Origin: Plasmopara viticola
Taxonomy: Eukaryota > Oomycota > Peronosporomycetes > Peronosporales > Peronosporaceae
Assembly: GCA_001695595.3 (NCBI GenBank)
Contig: MBPM02000089.1
Coordinates: 124,001 to 188,000, forward strand
Length of the DNA stretch: 64,000 nt
Direction: 5' to 3'
The notes below the pieces were generated by a model. It was not told where the DNA came from, searched no databases, and was given only the letters and a program-made list of their open reading frames with translations. Each line of letters starts with the position of its first letter. Within the stretch, counting starts at the first letter, position 1. The position numbers were made by a program, and so were the translations under genes. Of this stretch, positions 31,256-43,548 are shown piece by piece.

Positions 31256-32338
31256 TTGTCATGGGAGTCCTGAGATCGGACCGTTGGTAGGTGGTATCGG
31301 AAATCAGGTGTGTGAATTACTCTTTTGCAAAAGTCGGGAATCGGAACATTGGTAGGTATCTTTAACCTTGTAAGGGGCGGTTCATCACTCAGGAAAGGCT
31401 GCCCTAAGACTGGATGGTCAGCAAGCGGTATCAAAGATCCAAAAGGCAAGCTTCCTCCCTGTAAGTTTTTTGGGAATCGGACCATTTGGAGACATCGTTG
31501 TAGGTCCAAAACGCGGGTTACCACTTGTGGATACGTACCCAGTGATCGAACCAATGACAGGCAGCATCGGAGCTCCAAAAGGCGTATTGCCACCCATGAA
31601 AGGAAAACCAGGGTGCGGACCGTTTGCAGGTGGCATAGAACCTCCGAGGGGTGGGTTACCACCCATGAAGGAGCTCCGAGAAGCGCACCATTGGCAGGCG
31701 GCATCAGACCTCCAAGGGGCGGCTAACAAATCACTGAAATAACTTTGGGCACTGAATTATTCGCAAGCGACGTCGGACCTCGGAGGGGCGAATTACCACA
31801 CACGAAAGGTTATTCGGTGATCGGACACTCGACAGGCGGCTTCGGATCATCAAGAGGTCCATGAACGATTGGTCGTTGATCGGACCATTGCCTGACAGCA
31901 TCTAACTTTTATAAGGTTGTCTTCCACGCGGTATCTGACCTTCATGGGGCGAATTACCATCCACAAAAGATTGGTCGGTCGTCGAAGCATTACCAGGCGG
32001 CATCTGACCTTTATGTGGTGAATTGCCACACGGCATCTGACCTTGACGGGGTGAGGTACCATCGGAAGAGTTTGTTCGGTGTTCAAATAGTTTGCAGGCG
32101 GCTTCTGGGCATCAAAAAGCGGAATACTACTTTGTGTGTCAGGATCTTACCTCGGGGGTCCGGCGACCCAACTGCCGTCGATCGGACTATTGACATCATT
32201 CTCATTTTGCTAAGCTCGACCCCGGTTTGCTTAATTTGCATTTGGCAACTTCTGCTTTGTTGGTGCTCTTGGCGACAACGTCGAGGTGGCAATCGCTGTA
32301 GCAAGTGCAGCGTGCGTGACGATGCGAGAAATGTGAAT
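31256..32338 (-). pseudogene. Secreted repeat-protein family, broken copy 6
   Basis: The signal-peptide region is recognisable, but the start codon reads ATT (32,336-32,338; ATT CAC ATT TCT CGC). About 30 bp after the signal peptide are deleted. Stops and frameshifts run through the acidic and repeat regions, where modules such as GNPPLGGSMPPANGP persist near 31,640. An Inr-like CTTTTCAGCAATTTG (32,401-32,416) lies upstream and is cut soon after by a Gypsy LTR. Confidence 0.72.
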
Positions 32339-32428
32339 AATTATTGGAGGCTGGAAGGTACTATCAAAAGCAGGATCCCAAGCAAAATTGTTTGCTTGGT
32401 TCAGCAAATTGCTGAAAAGGTGAGTGAG

Positions 32429-32852
32429 TGTAACACAGTCACGGAGGAAGCTGATTGATGTCGGCCGTAAGACGAGGCTAAGGCGCGAATGAGGTGAAGC
32501 CGTAGAAGAATGGAAATGTTTGTTGCTTAAAGCAAATTAAGAAGTGACATTTGATGAAGACCTTTTACGACATATTTTCTTGCTCAGCTAAACTGTGGCT
32601 CTCAGCCGTATGTTGCTACTATTTAAATAGCTATTATTCTTTTTTAATCCATCTGGCGTGTTAACACATCCTTAATTACTTTAAACCGAAGACTCCCAGT
32701 GATCACGAAACACCTGAAACTGTCTTTTTGTCGAAAACTGAATGATTATCAATTACTATTAAAGTACTTATGCATACGTATTTTATAGATGTTTTCATTA
32801 TATTGCGTGAAAGCCATTACCGGCAACCGCCGGTGACGACGGTTACGTCACA
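32429..32852 (-). repeat. Solo or residual Gypsy LTR, 424 bp
   Basis: In reverse complement it runs TGTGACGTAACCGTC...GACTGTGTTACA. The flanks (GTGAG and TCAGA) do not form a target duplication, and the family fragments on the two sides are in opposite orientation, so a rearrangement probably accompanied it. Confidence 0.75.
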
Positions 32853-32865
32853 TCAGAATACTGAA

Positions 32866-33404
32866 AAACCTTTAGTGGGTGGCAATGCGTTCCTTGAACG
32901 TCAGGAGTCGCCTATCAATTGTCCGGCCGCCAAGTAAATTTTTGGTGGGCGGTAACCCGCCCCTTGGGGCTTATCAAGGAGCCGCTGCCCGGGGCTCTTT
33001 CCATCCGATTCTTGAAGATTTAATACTACCTGCAAATGATTCGCTTCCCGGATTTTCTTTGTTGGGTGGCAATACGCCTTTTGGTACTCCGATGTCGCCT
33101 GCATTGGTTTGATAGCTGGATCGAATTTCTCAATGCTAACCCATCTTTTGAACCTACGATGCTGCCTGCGAATGGTCCCTTTTTTCAAAACCCTTTCCAG
33201 GGTAGAAGCTCACCCTTTGGAAGTTTGATGCCGCCTGCTTACGGTCCGGTCCCCTGGCAGCGTTTATTGAGTGATTTACCGCCCTTGAAAGCTCCACGAT
33301 CGCCTACCAACGGTCCGATCTCCGATCGGCCTTTGCAACAGGGTATTCCACTCGTCGAAGCTCTGGTGCCACCTACCAATGTTCTAATCTCTGGAAACAT
33401 ATAA
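32866..33404 (+). pseudogene. Secreted repeat-protein family, repeat-region fragment 7
   Basis: Only the repeat part is left (about five modules, e.g. MLPANGPFFQNPFQG, MPPAYGP) with several stops and frame changes. The longest open piece is 33,036-33,404. The family's usual ending is kept as GNI-stop. Confidence 0.65.
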
Positions 33405-35133
33405 GAGACAAATACGACCTCAACGTACCCAATGTAAGCGGTTGGCCAATGTGGCTCTGATACGATTTGTACTTCTATGCATCTAAACTTGCTAAATATA
33501 TGCTATACTAAGTCTTGTACTGTTGGGATGGTTTTCGACAATGCTGCCATCATCTTGCTTGTCATATAAAATTTGTTTACGTTGATCTTCAGGCTTTCAA
33601 TGCGAAATGAAAACATTTTAACACGGCTAAAACTTGCAGAGCGAGTAATACTACTTTCAAGATGCTTTAATATTTAGCTAGGAACGATAAATCAAATTAA
33701 GCTCATTGAGCGCACAACGAGTTCCTTTGGGACTTAAAATTATTCTACATAGAACTTGCAAATGCAAATAGAAACAAAATTAGAGCGAATTGGCTATGCA
33801 GATACAAAGACGGTTTTGAGATGATTGACTTTTATTCAACTAAGGTAGAGAGTACCAAATACGAGTCTCTTGTAACAAATATTCGGTGATGTGATTTCAT
33901 TAGTTGATAGTGATTGTTGTAGCTGCAAAACGCGAGTTGGAACATCAGCCAGTTGAGCTTCCAATATTTGGCATGAAAAATGGGATGTAGGAATTTGCAG
34001 TCGCTTGACGGGACCAGCATATGGCAAACTTATTCTAGCGTATGAGTTTGCTGCATCAAGCCCTTCTCATTTACAGATGTCTCATGTATATAGTCGAGTT
34101 TGCTCACATTCAAGGCTTTGTAAGCCTCCACAAATGGCGATTCAAAGGTATGAAAATTTGATATTTGCATGAAACGGACACCGTCATTGATTAGCAGAAA
34201 GAAAAGGTCATACTATGAAGACTTTATACGAGTTGATATTAGTTGTTAAACGTCCCACAACCATTGATTACCACTTGACTTTAGGCCATATTATAGTGCG
34301 AAGCTCAGTGCATCAGTCTAATCTTCAACATAGTTATGGATCCTAAAGTAGTCGCTATTTATAAGTTGACCTTGTTTAGTGCATCTGTCGAGGCATCATA
34401 TTTACACATCGTAAACGTTGATTAAGGTATATGAGATGGGAAACAGGGGAGCGTGATTGGCGTCTTCGACGAAATTGGTTAATTCCTATGTGCGCGTCGC
34501 GGGTATTTTACGGTAATATGTTTAAATTTGAGTACTTAACATCGTGTTGCGTCTCAAAACAGTGCCACACGAGGCAGCGTCGTTCTTAGCGTTGAGTCAA
34601 CAACAAGAGCAATGTGAGAAAAAAAATGAACGGAAAACTCGGATGCGTAACGAAGTTATATGCATTTAATTCTCAGGAGAGATAGTTTGTTGCACGGCTG
34701 CACAAATTCAGACTCTCGCGCAATAAATTCTGTCTTCTCAATATCTTCGCCGTAAAGTTGCGTGTTGAGACTTCTGCGAAAGTAGAAAAAGCGCCTTTGG
34801 ATGTATTTTTACTCAGAAGATGCTGCTTGCTATCTCGTTGCGACCAAGGTCTGCACTTCCATACCGAGACTTTACGCTTTATGCCGAGCTTGTTTAGAGT
34901 AAATACGCCCTTTTGGAGCTTGTTCAGCAAATTTTATCCCAACAGGCCTGTCGGATACGCGAAATTTGAGCTTTTTATACTGAATGTCTCGCTGCACATA
35001 CTACACTTCGCGGCTGACAATCGACCTCAAGTATGTTAGACCTTAAATCAAAGAGGCACCCCGTAATATCTGTTCCCTATTTTTACTAATGACGAGGGCT
35101 ATAGTGAGATGTTCTTGAAATTTGGTCGACATG
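33405..35133. other. Diverged unit tail and upstream half
   Basis: This is plus-oriented unit sequence between fragment 7 and copy 8: unit tail to about 33,850, a degraded boundary region to about 34,000, then the upstream half. No gene. Confidence 0.5.
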
Positions 35134-35187
35134 ATGAGAAATAGTGTGCCCCAAGACTATGCACTCATTCACTCAACGAGCAGTTTG
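35134..35187 (+). promoter_or_regulatory. Promoter relic of copy 8
   Basis: The conserved box (35,134-35,155) is identical to intact genes despite many changes around it. The Inr has decayed to CTCAACGAGCAGTTTG (35,172-35,187). Confidence 0.45.
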
Positions 35188-35253
35188 CTAAGCCAAGCAA
35201 ACAACTTTGCTCTGGGTCCTGCTATCAATACATTCTTCCAGCCTTCTTCAAAT

Positions 35254-35435
35254 ATGCACACTTCCTGCTTCGTCGCAAACGCTGCACTTGCTACAGCGAT
35301 TGCCAATTCGTCGCTGATGCCCCAAGTCGCCGCATGGGAATGGACGGCTGAGAGCATCAATAAAGCAAAAGTTGCCATAGGCGTTTTTTATGTCTTCGCA
35401 GTCCGGTCAAGCAATCTACACTGCATGAACACTTT
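35254..35435 (+). pseudogene. Secreted repeat-protein family, 5' fragment (copy 8)
   Basis: The signal peptide (MHTSCFVANAALATAIANSS) and the WEWTAESINKAKVA segment are present. The gene is cut at 35,435 by a Gypsy LTR beginning TGTGACG; the frame then runs on into the LTR. No repeat modules remain. Confidence 0.7.
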
Positions 35436-35828
35436 TGTGACGAAACGCAAAACAAATATAAAATTATATAACACGTCTGCATGAGTACTATTCATAGGAA
35501 TAGACGGTTATAGAGGCTTGGACCAGGAGACAGTTCAAGATGTGTCACAATCATTAGAAATCATAAAACTGTATTCGCGTTAAGTAATCACTGTGTGTGA
35601 AAACGCCAGACGGAATAGAAAGAATGATAGCTTTTGAATTGTGGCAGTTGGTAGTTGACAGCCATCAGCTTGGCTGTAGCAAGGAACAAAGTCGTAAGCG
35701 CTCTTCATCAAATGTCACTTCTCAATCTGCTCAAAGCAACAAACACTCATCCTCTTCTACGACTTCACCCAGCCCACCCCAGCTTCATCCTATGACCGCC
35801 TTACAGTTTTCTTCGCGACTGTGTTATA
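35436..35828 (+). repeat. Gypsy-B 5' LTR, 393 bp
   Basis: It starts TGTGACG at the break of copy 8. Its end region CTCATCCTCTTCTACGACTT...GTGTTATA aligns with the other Gypsy LTR ends. Confidence 0.72.
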
Positions 35829-36149
35829 TAGTAGCACTTGTCGTGCCAAGTTCAAGAGTACAAGGCAAAGATGCTCGTGGTCACATAGTGAGAAGCGGTT
35901 TATCCTTTAAATATTGGTACGAGCCACATAGTGGGAAATACTAGATTACAAAGGGTTGTATTACAGCAAAAACTTAACATTTAGTGGTCGGTAAGTGTGG
36001 TTGCAAGCTAGTGCGGTACGTACATATATTTAAAACTCCTCCAGTTGGTCTGTGGTCTTGTGCTTTTGCCTTTTGGTAAATCCCCGTCCCACTTCTTAAA
36101 ACCCGGAGAATAACTTCCAAGATAGTTGCCCATTTGAATTTGCTTGATT

Positions 36150-39100
36150 TTCATCCAATACTACTAAGCCATTTCGTTCCGCTTTGTTGTAAGGGAAAAC
36201 GAAAGACTCCTGAATTTACGAATCCAATCGGAAAAATCACTGGGCTCCTAGCAAGCCGAAAGAAGGAGCTCGACAAGCCGTGAAAAGAGTTATCGTTATC
36301 AAGGGTGAAGTAGCTGAAGCTTGACCATTTTTTTACGAGTCGAAGCACGGATTGTAAGGACTCTGGTGCCAGGAATTTGGTGGACGACATCACTGAAAAC
36401 CTAAAGCGCTGTATTCAGCAAACTCAAAAGCTTTTAAAAGGTACAAAAGACCATTTTATCCATTTGTACAAAAAGCGAAGACACTGGAAAGAAATTCAAT
36501 CAATGTCGTTTTCTCTAGGCTTCATAAAAGTTTTCTAGAATATACAAAGAGCGCTGAGAAGTTTAGCAAGTATAGACCAACATAGTGACCGTAAGTTTAA
36601 GCTCCCATCACCAAACCCAAAAGTTGTCAACAGAGCCGAAAAAGTGCTCTCGATAACAATAAAGTGTTAAGGCCAACGCCACGCTCAAGATCTCGTGCGC
36701 CGACCTCGCAAGGTGTGACAAGTGTAAATGGCGAAGCGATTTCAACCGCTTAAGTTAATTTAGCTTTCTCTGCAGCAACAGGACAAGGTACACCGTTCAT
36801 GCAGCAACTGCTGCTGTATCTCGCTCAGTAGCAACAGCAATAATAAGCTCAGGTGCAAACTCAAATGCAAACTCAAATGTAACAGGCTAATGAGCGCTTT
36901 TAGTTTCTCGCTGCATTAAGAGGTGAGCAGAAAAAAAGATCCTTCAGATTCTGAAGGGAGGTTTGGTTCGCAATGGATCAGTACTATGCCAACAAGTGCC
37001 ACTTGATGACAATAGAGTCGTCCGACTTTATGACGCTTATTACAAATAAGTTAGGCAAATCTGTACGAAAAACCCACCGTTTTTTCATCGCCGACTGCGA
37101 GGGCACGAACGTTTACATGATATGGGCACTGTTTTCAAGTCAATTCCACACACACTTTAGCCCTAAGGATTTCGAGTATGCTCTTTGGGGGGGATGTTCC
37201 TGAAACAATGGGAAACTATCTTTGATTGCGTCCCTAGATTTCCAGGACTTGATGTCCCAAACTTAATTGGAAAAGCAGTCCTTTTTTCAAAATGGATTGC
37301 GAATAGTAATCGCAAAGAAGATCAAGAAAGAGTACTCTCCGAAGGCCATTGAAGTTGCCTTCGATTTCGAGTTCGCTCGTTACTCGGGCAGGCCAAGTTG
37401 TATATTGACCAAGTCTTTAAAGACGGAGCCTACAGAACAAAGGCTATTGTACGAACAAGTCACAATCTCAGACAAGTGCATCGAGAGTACCCCTACACAC
37501 CCTTAGAGACAGCGATGATGTACTACATGTACTATATATATACATCATCGCAGTCTTTACACGTTGGGGTGACGCCCTCCTTCCAAGCGCGGGGGCTAAA
37601 TGCTCGCGAGCTTCGGGCAGGTGCTCTCGGGTATGTGAGTTGTAGACGCTGCAAATCTGTTCAGAGCTCCCCTTGATGGCAGTAGGGCCAAGGAAGCGGG
37701 GGGTGTCTCTCCCCCCATGACAGTCACGGATCTCGATTCCGGCAAGGTGGAAGGAAGGACAAGAACGATACCTGAATTGGATTGATAATGTGTAACAATT
37801 GTAACGTTGTCGGCCAAATATCGTCGCAATTGCCTATCCTCAACGTGAGAAAGCGAGCCGTTTTATTAGAGGTGTAATATATGCTATATTCGAAGCAAAA
37901 GCTCAAGCTTTGAAGACGTTGGTTAAGAGAGACCCGTCACCGTCTTCATCGACAACGGATGCAGTCCTAAAGGCGTATTCGAAGACTTGGTGAATCGACT
38001 CGAGCTCGATGAAATCAAGGGTGAGATAATGCAAGTCAACCTTGGTCACGACCAGGTTGTTCTCCACCCCAGAAGAACGATGCGCATGAATCTGTACTCT
38101 ATAGATACCTGGTTTTCATATTACATCGATAATCTTCCAAGTCATGCCTGTTCCTCACAATAAGGATGTTATCATTGGCATGATGTGGCTTCGTGAAGAT
38201 ATCCAGATATCAACTGGACCACCGTATGTCTTCTCGCATCAACACAAAATACTAAGCGGCAATTCGACAGAAACGCATAATCAACGTCCGTCCAGATGAA
38301 CTACTGGACAACGAGAGGCTTAAATCAATCATTCTTTTATTTATTTTCTTATTTCTTTGTTACTGTCGGCGACAAGACCACCATGGCCGTCAAAGAATGG
38401 CGCAGCTAATTTATTTCACAAGTTCTGAAAATATTGTGTCGCGACAAAGGCACTTAAGCTGTCGTTGTCGTCAACTCCCGTGATTCTGAAAAGGTTGAGC
38501 GCTTCAAGAATCAAGGATGGGAATCACGAAGGGGTAGCCCGGCGTACAAAACGCTACGCAAGTATGCGAGTATAGGATTTTGCACGAAGCTTCCAAGCAA
38601 GACACCTCCAGTATGGGAAGGTATTGAACACAAATTTTTGATTAAGCCTGGTACCCAACCGATATCCGTCAAGCAATGGCGCCAGAGTTTCAAACAGCAC
38701 AGGACACTTCAAGAATGAACCAAAGAGATAATTCAAGCAGGCTTTATTCGACTAAGCACGTCTGCCTTTTCGACGTCAACGTATTGTGTTAAGCAGTCTG
38801 TAGGTTGATGCATTGTGCAAGCTTTTCGTCAGCTAAATTTAGCGACAATCTTGCCGGCGACATCGATGCCGCTTAAGGAATACACCTTTGACGCTATCTC
38901 CGGAAGTCATTAATGTTCGTGCATGGACCTTCTTGAAGGCTAAAACGCATGAAACGAATATTCGTCTACCACCTTTCCGACCCTAAATGGTCTATTTCTA
39001 ATTAGCAAACCGGTACGTTAATCGGGCTTCAGCAGAAAGTCTTTCAAGATTTAAGGGACGTGGTGAATATTTTCGCTGACGACGGATACGTGTTCACTTA

Positions 39101-39760
39101 AGTGAAGATTTCGCAGGCCACGTACAGGCTCTAGTGTGTTTTCAAATGGTGTGAAGAACAGCAATTTTACACCAAGCTGTCAAAGAAACAGTTCTGCGTG
39201 AATCATCCCATGCCATGGAGACTCTGTCGGACGAAAAGGCTTCCGAAAGGACCCCCACAAGATTAAGATGAGCGCTGGCCTGTGCCCAAGGCAAAGGAGC
39301 AAATGGTGTGCGTTTTATGCACTACAGTCTATGTCTCAAGGTTTTCCAAGGACCCATGACAGTATTAAAAAAATTGTCCTCGACAAACAATCGAGTTCTC
39401 GGACGATCAGCAACGATGCTTCACCGAAATCAAATGTCGCTTGACGATTATACCTGTTTAAAGTCTTAGTGGTAAACAGTTGATGGCCTTGAGTTTTGTG
39501 ACAGGAAGAGTCTTGTTTCAAAAGGAGGGGGATCAAGAGCATTATATTGCCTTTACTGTTCGGAAGATGAAGCCAGTAGGGTTGGATTTTCTCTGTTCGT
39601 GAGCAAGAGTATTTGCAATTATGCATGCGCTAAAAGTATGGCGTGTGTATCATTTCGATTGACCAATCACGGTCGAAACGGTCCACGAAAGTATTGAGAT
39701 GATCGTGGCGCAGAAGACTACGAAACTCAGAACAGCTCGATTACTGAATTTTAGCCTTTG
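36150..39760 (+). pseudogene. Gypsy-B gag-protease-RT-RNase H relic
   Basis: Gag sequence with Gln-rich QTQMQTQM and ANERF-FLAALRGEQ lies near 36,850-36,920, then FDFEFARYSGR near 37,350. A zinc knuckle CNNCNVVGQISSQL is at about 37,790-37,830 (His and last Cys lost). The protease has FIDNGCS at about 37,940, RT has FADDGYVFT at about 39,070, and an RNase H remnant VREQEYLQL is near 39,595. More than a dozen stops. About 280 bp of GC-rich sequence between gag and zinc knuckle has no counterpart in the minus-strand element. Confidence 0.8.
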
Positions 39761-40290
39761 TTTAAATATACTAAAGTAACACCGTAACTGATGCATTATC
39801 ACGCAATTAGAAATTAGAAAGTAGCCCAATGTAGCTTGCAGGAGCTTTTGGAGGCGGCTAAAAACCGCGAGATCGTGGCGACAATCAGGACGAACAAGGT
39901 CACAGTTGCTCAATCTACAAAGATGATTCATGCATTATATAAAGACCTTAAGTACATTATCAAGAAGTTTGAGAAAAAGGAAGTGATGTGTTAATTTACT
40001 CATTGCAGGTTGGTAGTTTGTATTATCAAACTGTCGAATATGAGACGCCACGACTGTACACTTTAAACGACAAAATTTTCAAAATTGCGTCATGATGCTG
40101 TATCGACTGGCCGCCCAGGTTCTTACAAGACGTATCAGGCCGTGCGTCGAAGTCTCAAAGGTCAATTGGACGCAGAGGATTAAATTGAAGACGGCTTGTG
40201 ATCGAGGGAATAAATCGAAAATTGAATTACTAAGACTGAGTTCGCACTACTGCTACATCTGAGCTTAGAACCTTCCAGAAGCTTCTCACG

Positions 40291-40365
40291 TCATCGTTTG
40301 ACGTCATCCTAATGCTGTCATCGTTCGACGTCATCCCAATGCTGTCATCATTTGACGTCATATAC
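40291..40365. repeat. 27-bp tandem repeat with TGACGTCAT motifs
   Basis: About 2.8 copies of TCATCGTTTGACGTCATCC-TAATGCTG. Each copy carries a (T/C)GACGTCA core like those in the Copia-1 LTR. Confidence 0.7.
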
Positions 40366-40532
40366 AGGTACCCTACCGGTATCTTACCGAATTATCTTTA
40401 CATGCAGAAACATACATATTACGCACAGCCGCAGCATCACCTTCAACATCCTCTTCTACAACTTCGCCTCGCCCGCGCCTCAGCCTCCTTCGACGGCCGA
40501 CTTCAATTAGCTTCCTCCTCGACTGTGTTACA

Positions 40533-41324
40533 AATTATAGGTTGGTATGGTTGTTGCTAAAGATCGTGATGGTTAAGATTATAATATGAGATGGGAAGCA
40601 GGAGAGCGGAATTGGCTTCTTTTAGTGGATTAGCGTGTTGACTTTTCCATATGTGCGCATCGCGAATATACGACGACTATTTGTTCAAACTGAGTCCTTG
40701 CGTTCCAAAACTGTGCCACACAAGGCAGCGGCGTTCCTAGCGCTAACTCAACAACAAGAGCATCGTTAGTGATAAAGTCGTTGGAAAAAATAAAAGTAAA
40801 ACTAAGATGCGAAACGAGGTTTTATGTGATTGCTTGTCAGGAAAATTATGTTGTTGCACGGCTGTAAAGATTCAGACTTTCGCGCAAGACATTTTGTTTT
40901 ACGGCTGCAAAGATTCAGACTTTCGCGCACTTTATACTATGTTCCCATTGTAATGTCCGTCAAATTGCGTGTTGGACACTTCTGCGAAAAACGACGTCTT
41001 TGAATGCGTCTTTACTCAAAATGCTGCTTGCTTCCTTCTTACAGACAAGATCTGCACTTCCATACCGAGCCTTTACGCTATATGGCGAGCTTGTTTAAAG
41101 TAAATGCGCCCATTGAGGTTTGTTTAGCGACTTTCATAAAAACAGGCCCATCTGATACGCGAACAATTTAAGTTTTATCACTGAATGTCTCGCCGCCCAT
41201 TGGCGGCTGACAATCGGCTATAAGTATCTTAGACGTTAATTTGAGAAAGTGCCCCTGAATAGCTGCTCCGTACACATCCAGGCAACGAACTCCAGTGAGA
41301 TGATCTCAAAATTTAGTCGACACA
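40533..41324. other. Upstream half of array unit (duplicate of 22,724-23,515)
   Basis: Identical in layout to the first copy, including the 29-bp direct repeat near 40,858 and 40,901. No gene. Confidence 0.55.
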
Positions 41325-41378
41325 ATGAGAAATAGTGTGCCCCAAGACCATGCACTCAATCATTCATGTAGCAATTTG
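41325..41378 (+). promoter_or_regulatory. Promoter relic (duplicate of 23,516-23,569)
   Basis: The conserved box is intact and the Inr altered, as in the first copy. Confidence 0.48.
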
Positions 41379-41442
41379 CTAAGTCAAGCAAACAACTTTG
41401 CCCCGGACCCAACTTAAAACAATCCTCCAGCCTTCTACAATC

Positions 41443-42187
41443 ATGCACATTTCCCGCATCGTCGCACACGCTGCGCTTGCTAAAGCGAATGCCGCTTCGA
41501 CGATTTCGCCCACAGACACCGCTTGGGAATGGACAACGAGAGCACCGAAGCAAAAGTTGCTCAAAGCGATATGGTACCGGTAGTGGCCAATCGTGGTCTG
41601 GTTCAACAACCTACGCTGAATGAAGAATACGCACAAACTGCTCACAAACTTGAAAGCAGTGTTCGAGGTGAGAATGATCAAAATGAGGATGAGCAACAGC
41701 AAAACGAAAATGATTGTAGCACTCCGACCGACGGCAGTTTGGTTGCTAGACCCCCGAGATCAGGACCTAATACGCAAGGTGGTATTCCACCTTCTGGAGT
41801 TCAGGAACCGCCTACCAACGATCCAATTCCCAGAAACTCTCTGCAAAAAGGTAACCCGCCGCTTTGAGATCCGATGCCGCCTTCCAATGGTCCGCTCCCC
41901 GGATTTTCTTTATGGGTGGCAATAGGCCTTTCGAAGCTCCCATGCCGTCTGCCATCGTTTTGATCACTGGATACGTATTGTTCAATGGTAATTCGCCTTT
42001 TGGACCTCCAATGCTGCTTCCAAATGGTCCAATTCCTCGAAATCCTATCCAGGGTGGTAGTTCGCCCTTTGAGTCTTCGATGCCGTCTGCTAACAGTCAA
42101 TTCCTCGAGCAGCCTTTCTTAAGTGGTAAGCCGCCCCTTTAAGCTCCAAAGCCGCCTACCAACGATCCAAATTCCGGACACTCATAG
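41443..42187 (+). pseudogene. Secreted repeat-protein family, broken copy 5 (duplicate)
   Basis: It carries the same three lesions as 23,634-24,378: frame loss after WEWTT, TGA at the first module, and a one-base loss further on. The lesions therefore predate the duplication. Confidence 0.78.
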
Positions 42188-42348
42188 AAGGCAAACATGA
42201 TCCCCCAAAGGTTATTTGTAACAACGTGAACACCCTTTTGCGCTCCTCTGTGTACCGGGTGATCAAAGTGGCTTCAATGCGATTTGTACGTCTTCGCATT
42301 TAAACTTGCTAGTGTATGGAACACTGTGACTCTGATTGTTGGGACAAT

Positions 42349-42612
42349 ATTTGACATTGCCGTCCTCCCAGTAGTAATAGTTACCACTTCTAGGAAGACT
42401 TCGGTGCGCTTGTCTATAGTGGGCGAAGACGTTGCTTGAATAGGAAGGCTTGTTGCAGCTCTTAACTTGTTGAGTAGAAAGTAAAATCGAAGTGAATATA
42501 TTATTCTAGACCAATGAACGGCTGCCATATGTAATTACTAGCTGTGACGTACTCGTAAATACTATGACGCCATCCACCTGTTCAACATGCATTCAGCGGT
42601 GTAATGTTAACA
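42349..42612 (-). mobile_element. Copia-2-type 5' LTR with leader (duplicate)
   Basis: The LTR is at 42,468-42,612, identical to 24,659-24,803. Confidence 0.7.
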
Positions 42613-43344
42613 CAAATCAACACTATGCGATCCTTGTGGTACTCAATACGCTGACAATAATTTTAATTTTGTTGAATTTACATTTATATGACGGTTTTTC
42701 CCTGCCCATCAATGACGTGACAAAGGTTTCCTTTTCATGCAAATAGCAAGGTTCTTTATCATTAAATCAATTCTTGTGGAAGGTTACTCAGCGTCGAATT
42801 CGAACAGACCCGCTACATTCGTAGAAACAATGAGGACATTTGTAGGTGAAAAAGGCTTAGTACATCAAGCTCATTCTATAACACGTTTGCCATTGATACC
42901 GTCAGAGCGACCGCGATCCCCTACACCCCAAATAGTGACTACCAAATATTAAAAGTACATCGGCTGTTTTTACTCGGGATTTGCCGTCACAACATTGGCT
43001 CCCAACTATTGGAAGCTTCACATTGGGTAATAACACAAGACATTTTTAATAAGTACTTACTAACCTTAGTAACGTAGAAGCCAATCATTTCGATATCGCC
43101 TTTATCTCTGCAAAGCCAAATTGCCCTTACTTTTCCTCTATTTGCATTTACAAAAACATTTCGAGTCCCAAATGAACTCTTTATGCGCACAATGAGCTTT
43201 AACCGATCGTTCGTTTCTTGCTTAAGATATCTTTTAATTGCATCTTATATATATTATTACTCGGTCTGCAAGTTTTTCTCGAAATAAGATGTTTCCACTT
43301 TGCAATAATAGCTAGACCATTATACCCAAACAAGTTTTATATCA
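42613..43344. other. Reversed array-unit fragment (duplicate)
   Basis: Corresponds to 24,804-25,535. No gene. Confidence 0.5.
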
Positions 43345-43354
43345 TTAGTTCAAC

Positions 43355-43537
43355 ATGAGGATGACCCTGGCGCGGAAGGGTCTCCTGGTACACATCATGG
43401 CCGTCAAGGAAGAGAAGGACGTCACGGAGGCGTGGCTAGTTAATGATGCCAAGACACTAGGTATCATTGCTCAAGGCGTTGAGATCCAGCACCATTCCAA
43501 GATTCGGTCGGCTACGCGTGCTATGGAGGCGTGGGGA
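43355..43537 (+). pseudogene. Copia gag fragment (duplicate)
   Basis: Corresponds to 25,546-25,728 with no difference seen. Confidence 0.78.
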
Positions 43538-43548
43538 ACCGTAATCCA

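Larger units (their letters stand above)
22702..40510 (+). repeat. Large tandem duplication, first copy (about 17.81 kb)
   Basis: It is matched by 40,511-58,379 with constant offsets (17,809 up to 27,517, then 17,869, then 17,870 after a 1-bp A-run change near 34,625). Differences I found: bases 27,511, 28,855, 29,509, 30,241, 30,586, 35,815, 38,927 and 39,810 or close by, plus a 60-bp absence at 27,517/27,518. All the family relics and retroelements inside are shared. Confidence 0.93.
35436..40532 (+). mobile_element. Gypsy-B, plus-strand element, degenerate
   Basis: A 5' LTR (35,436-35,828, ending GTGTTATA), internal region with gag, protease, RT and RNase H in broken frames, and an LTR end at about 40,440-40,532. 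The integrase and most of the 3' LTR are missing. The last stretch (40,200-40,440) does not resemble the other Gypsy LTRs and contains a 27-bp tandem repeat. Confidence 0.82.

Noticed and set aside
37540..37780. Possible rRNA or tRNA gene in the GC-rich block
   Set aside because: No cloverleaf or rRNA core sequence could be recognised; it sits inside a Gypsy relic.
40291..40365. CRISPR-like array (short repeats with spacers)
   Set aside because: It is a contiguous 27-bp tandem repeat without unique spacers, in a eukaryotic LTR-like context.
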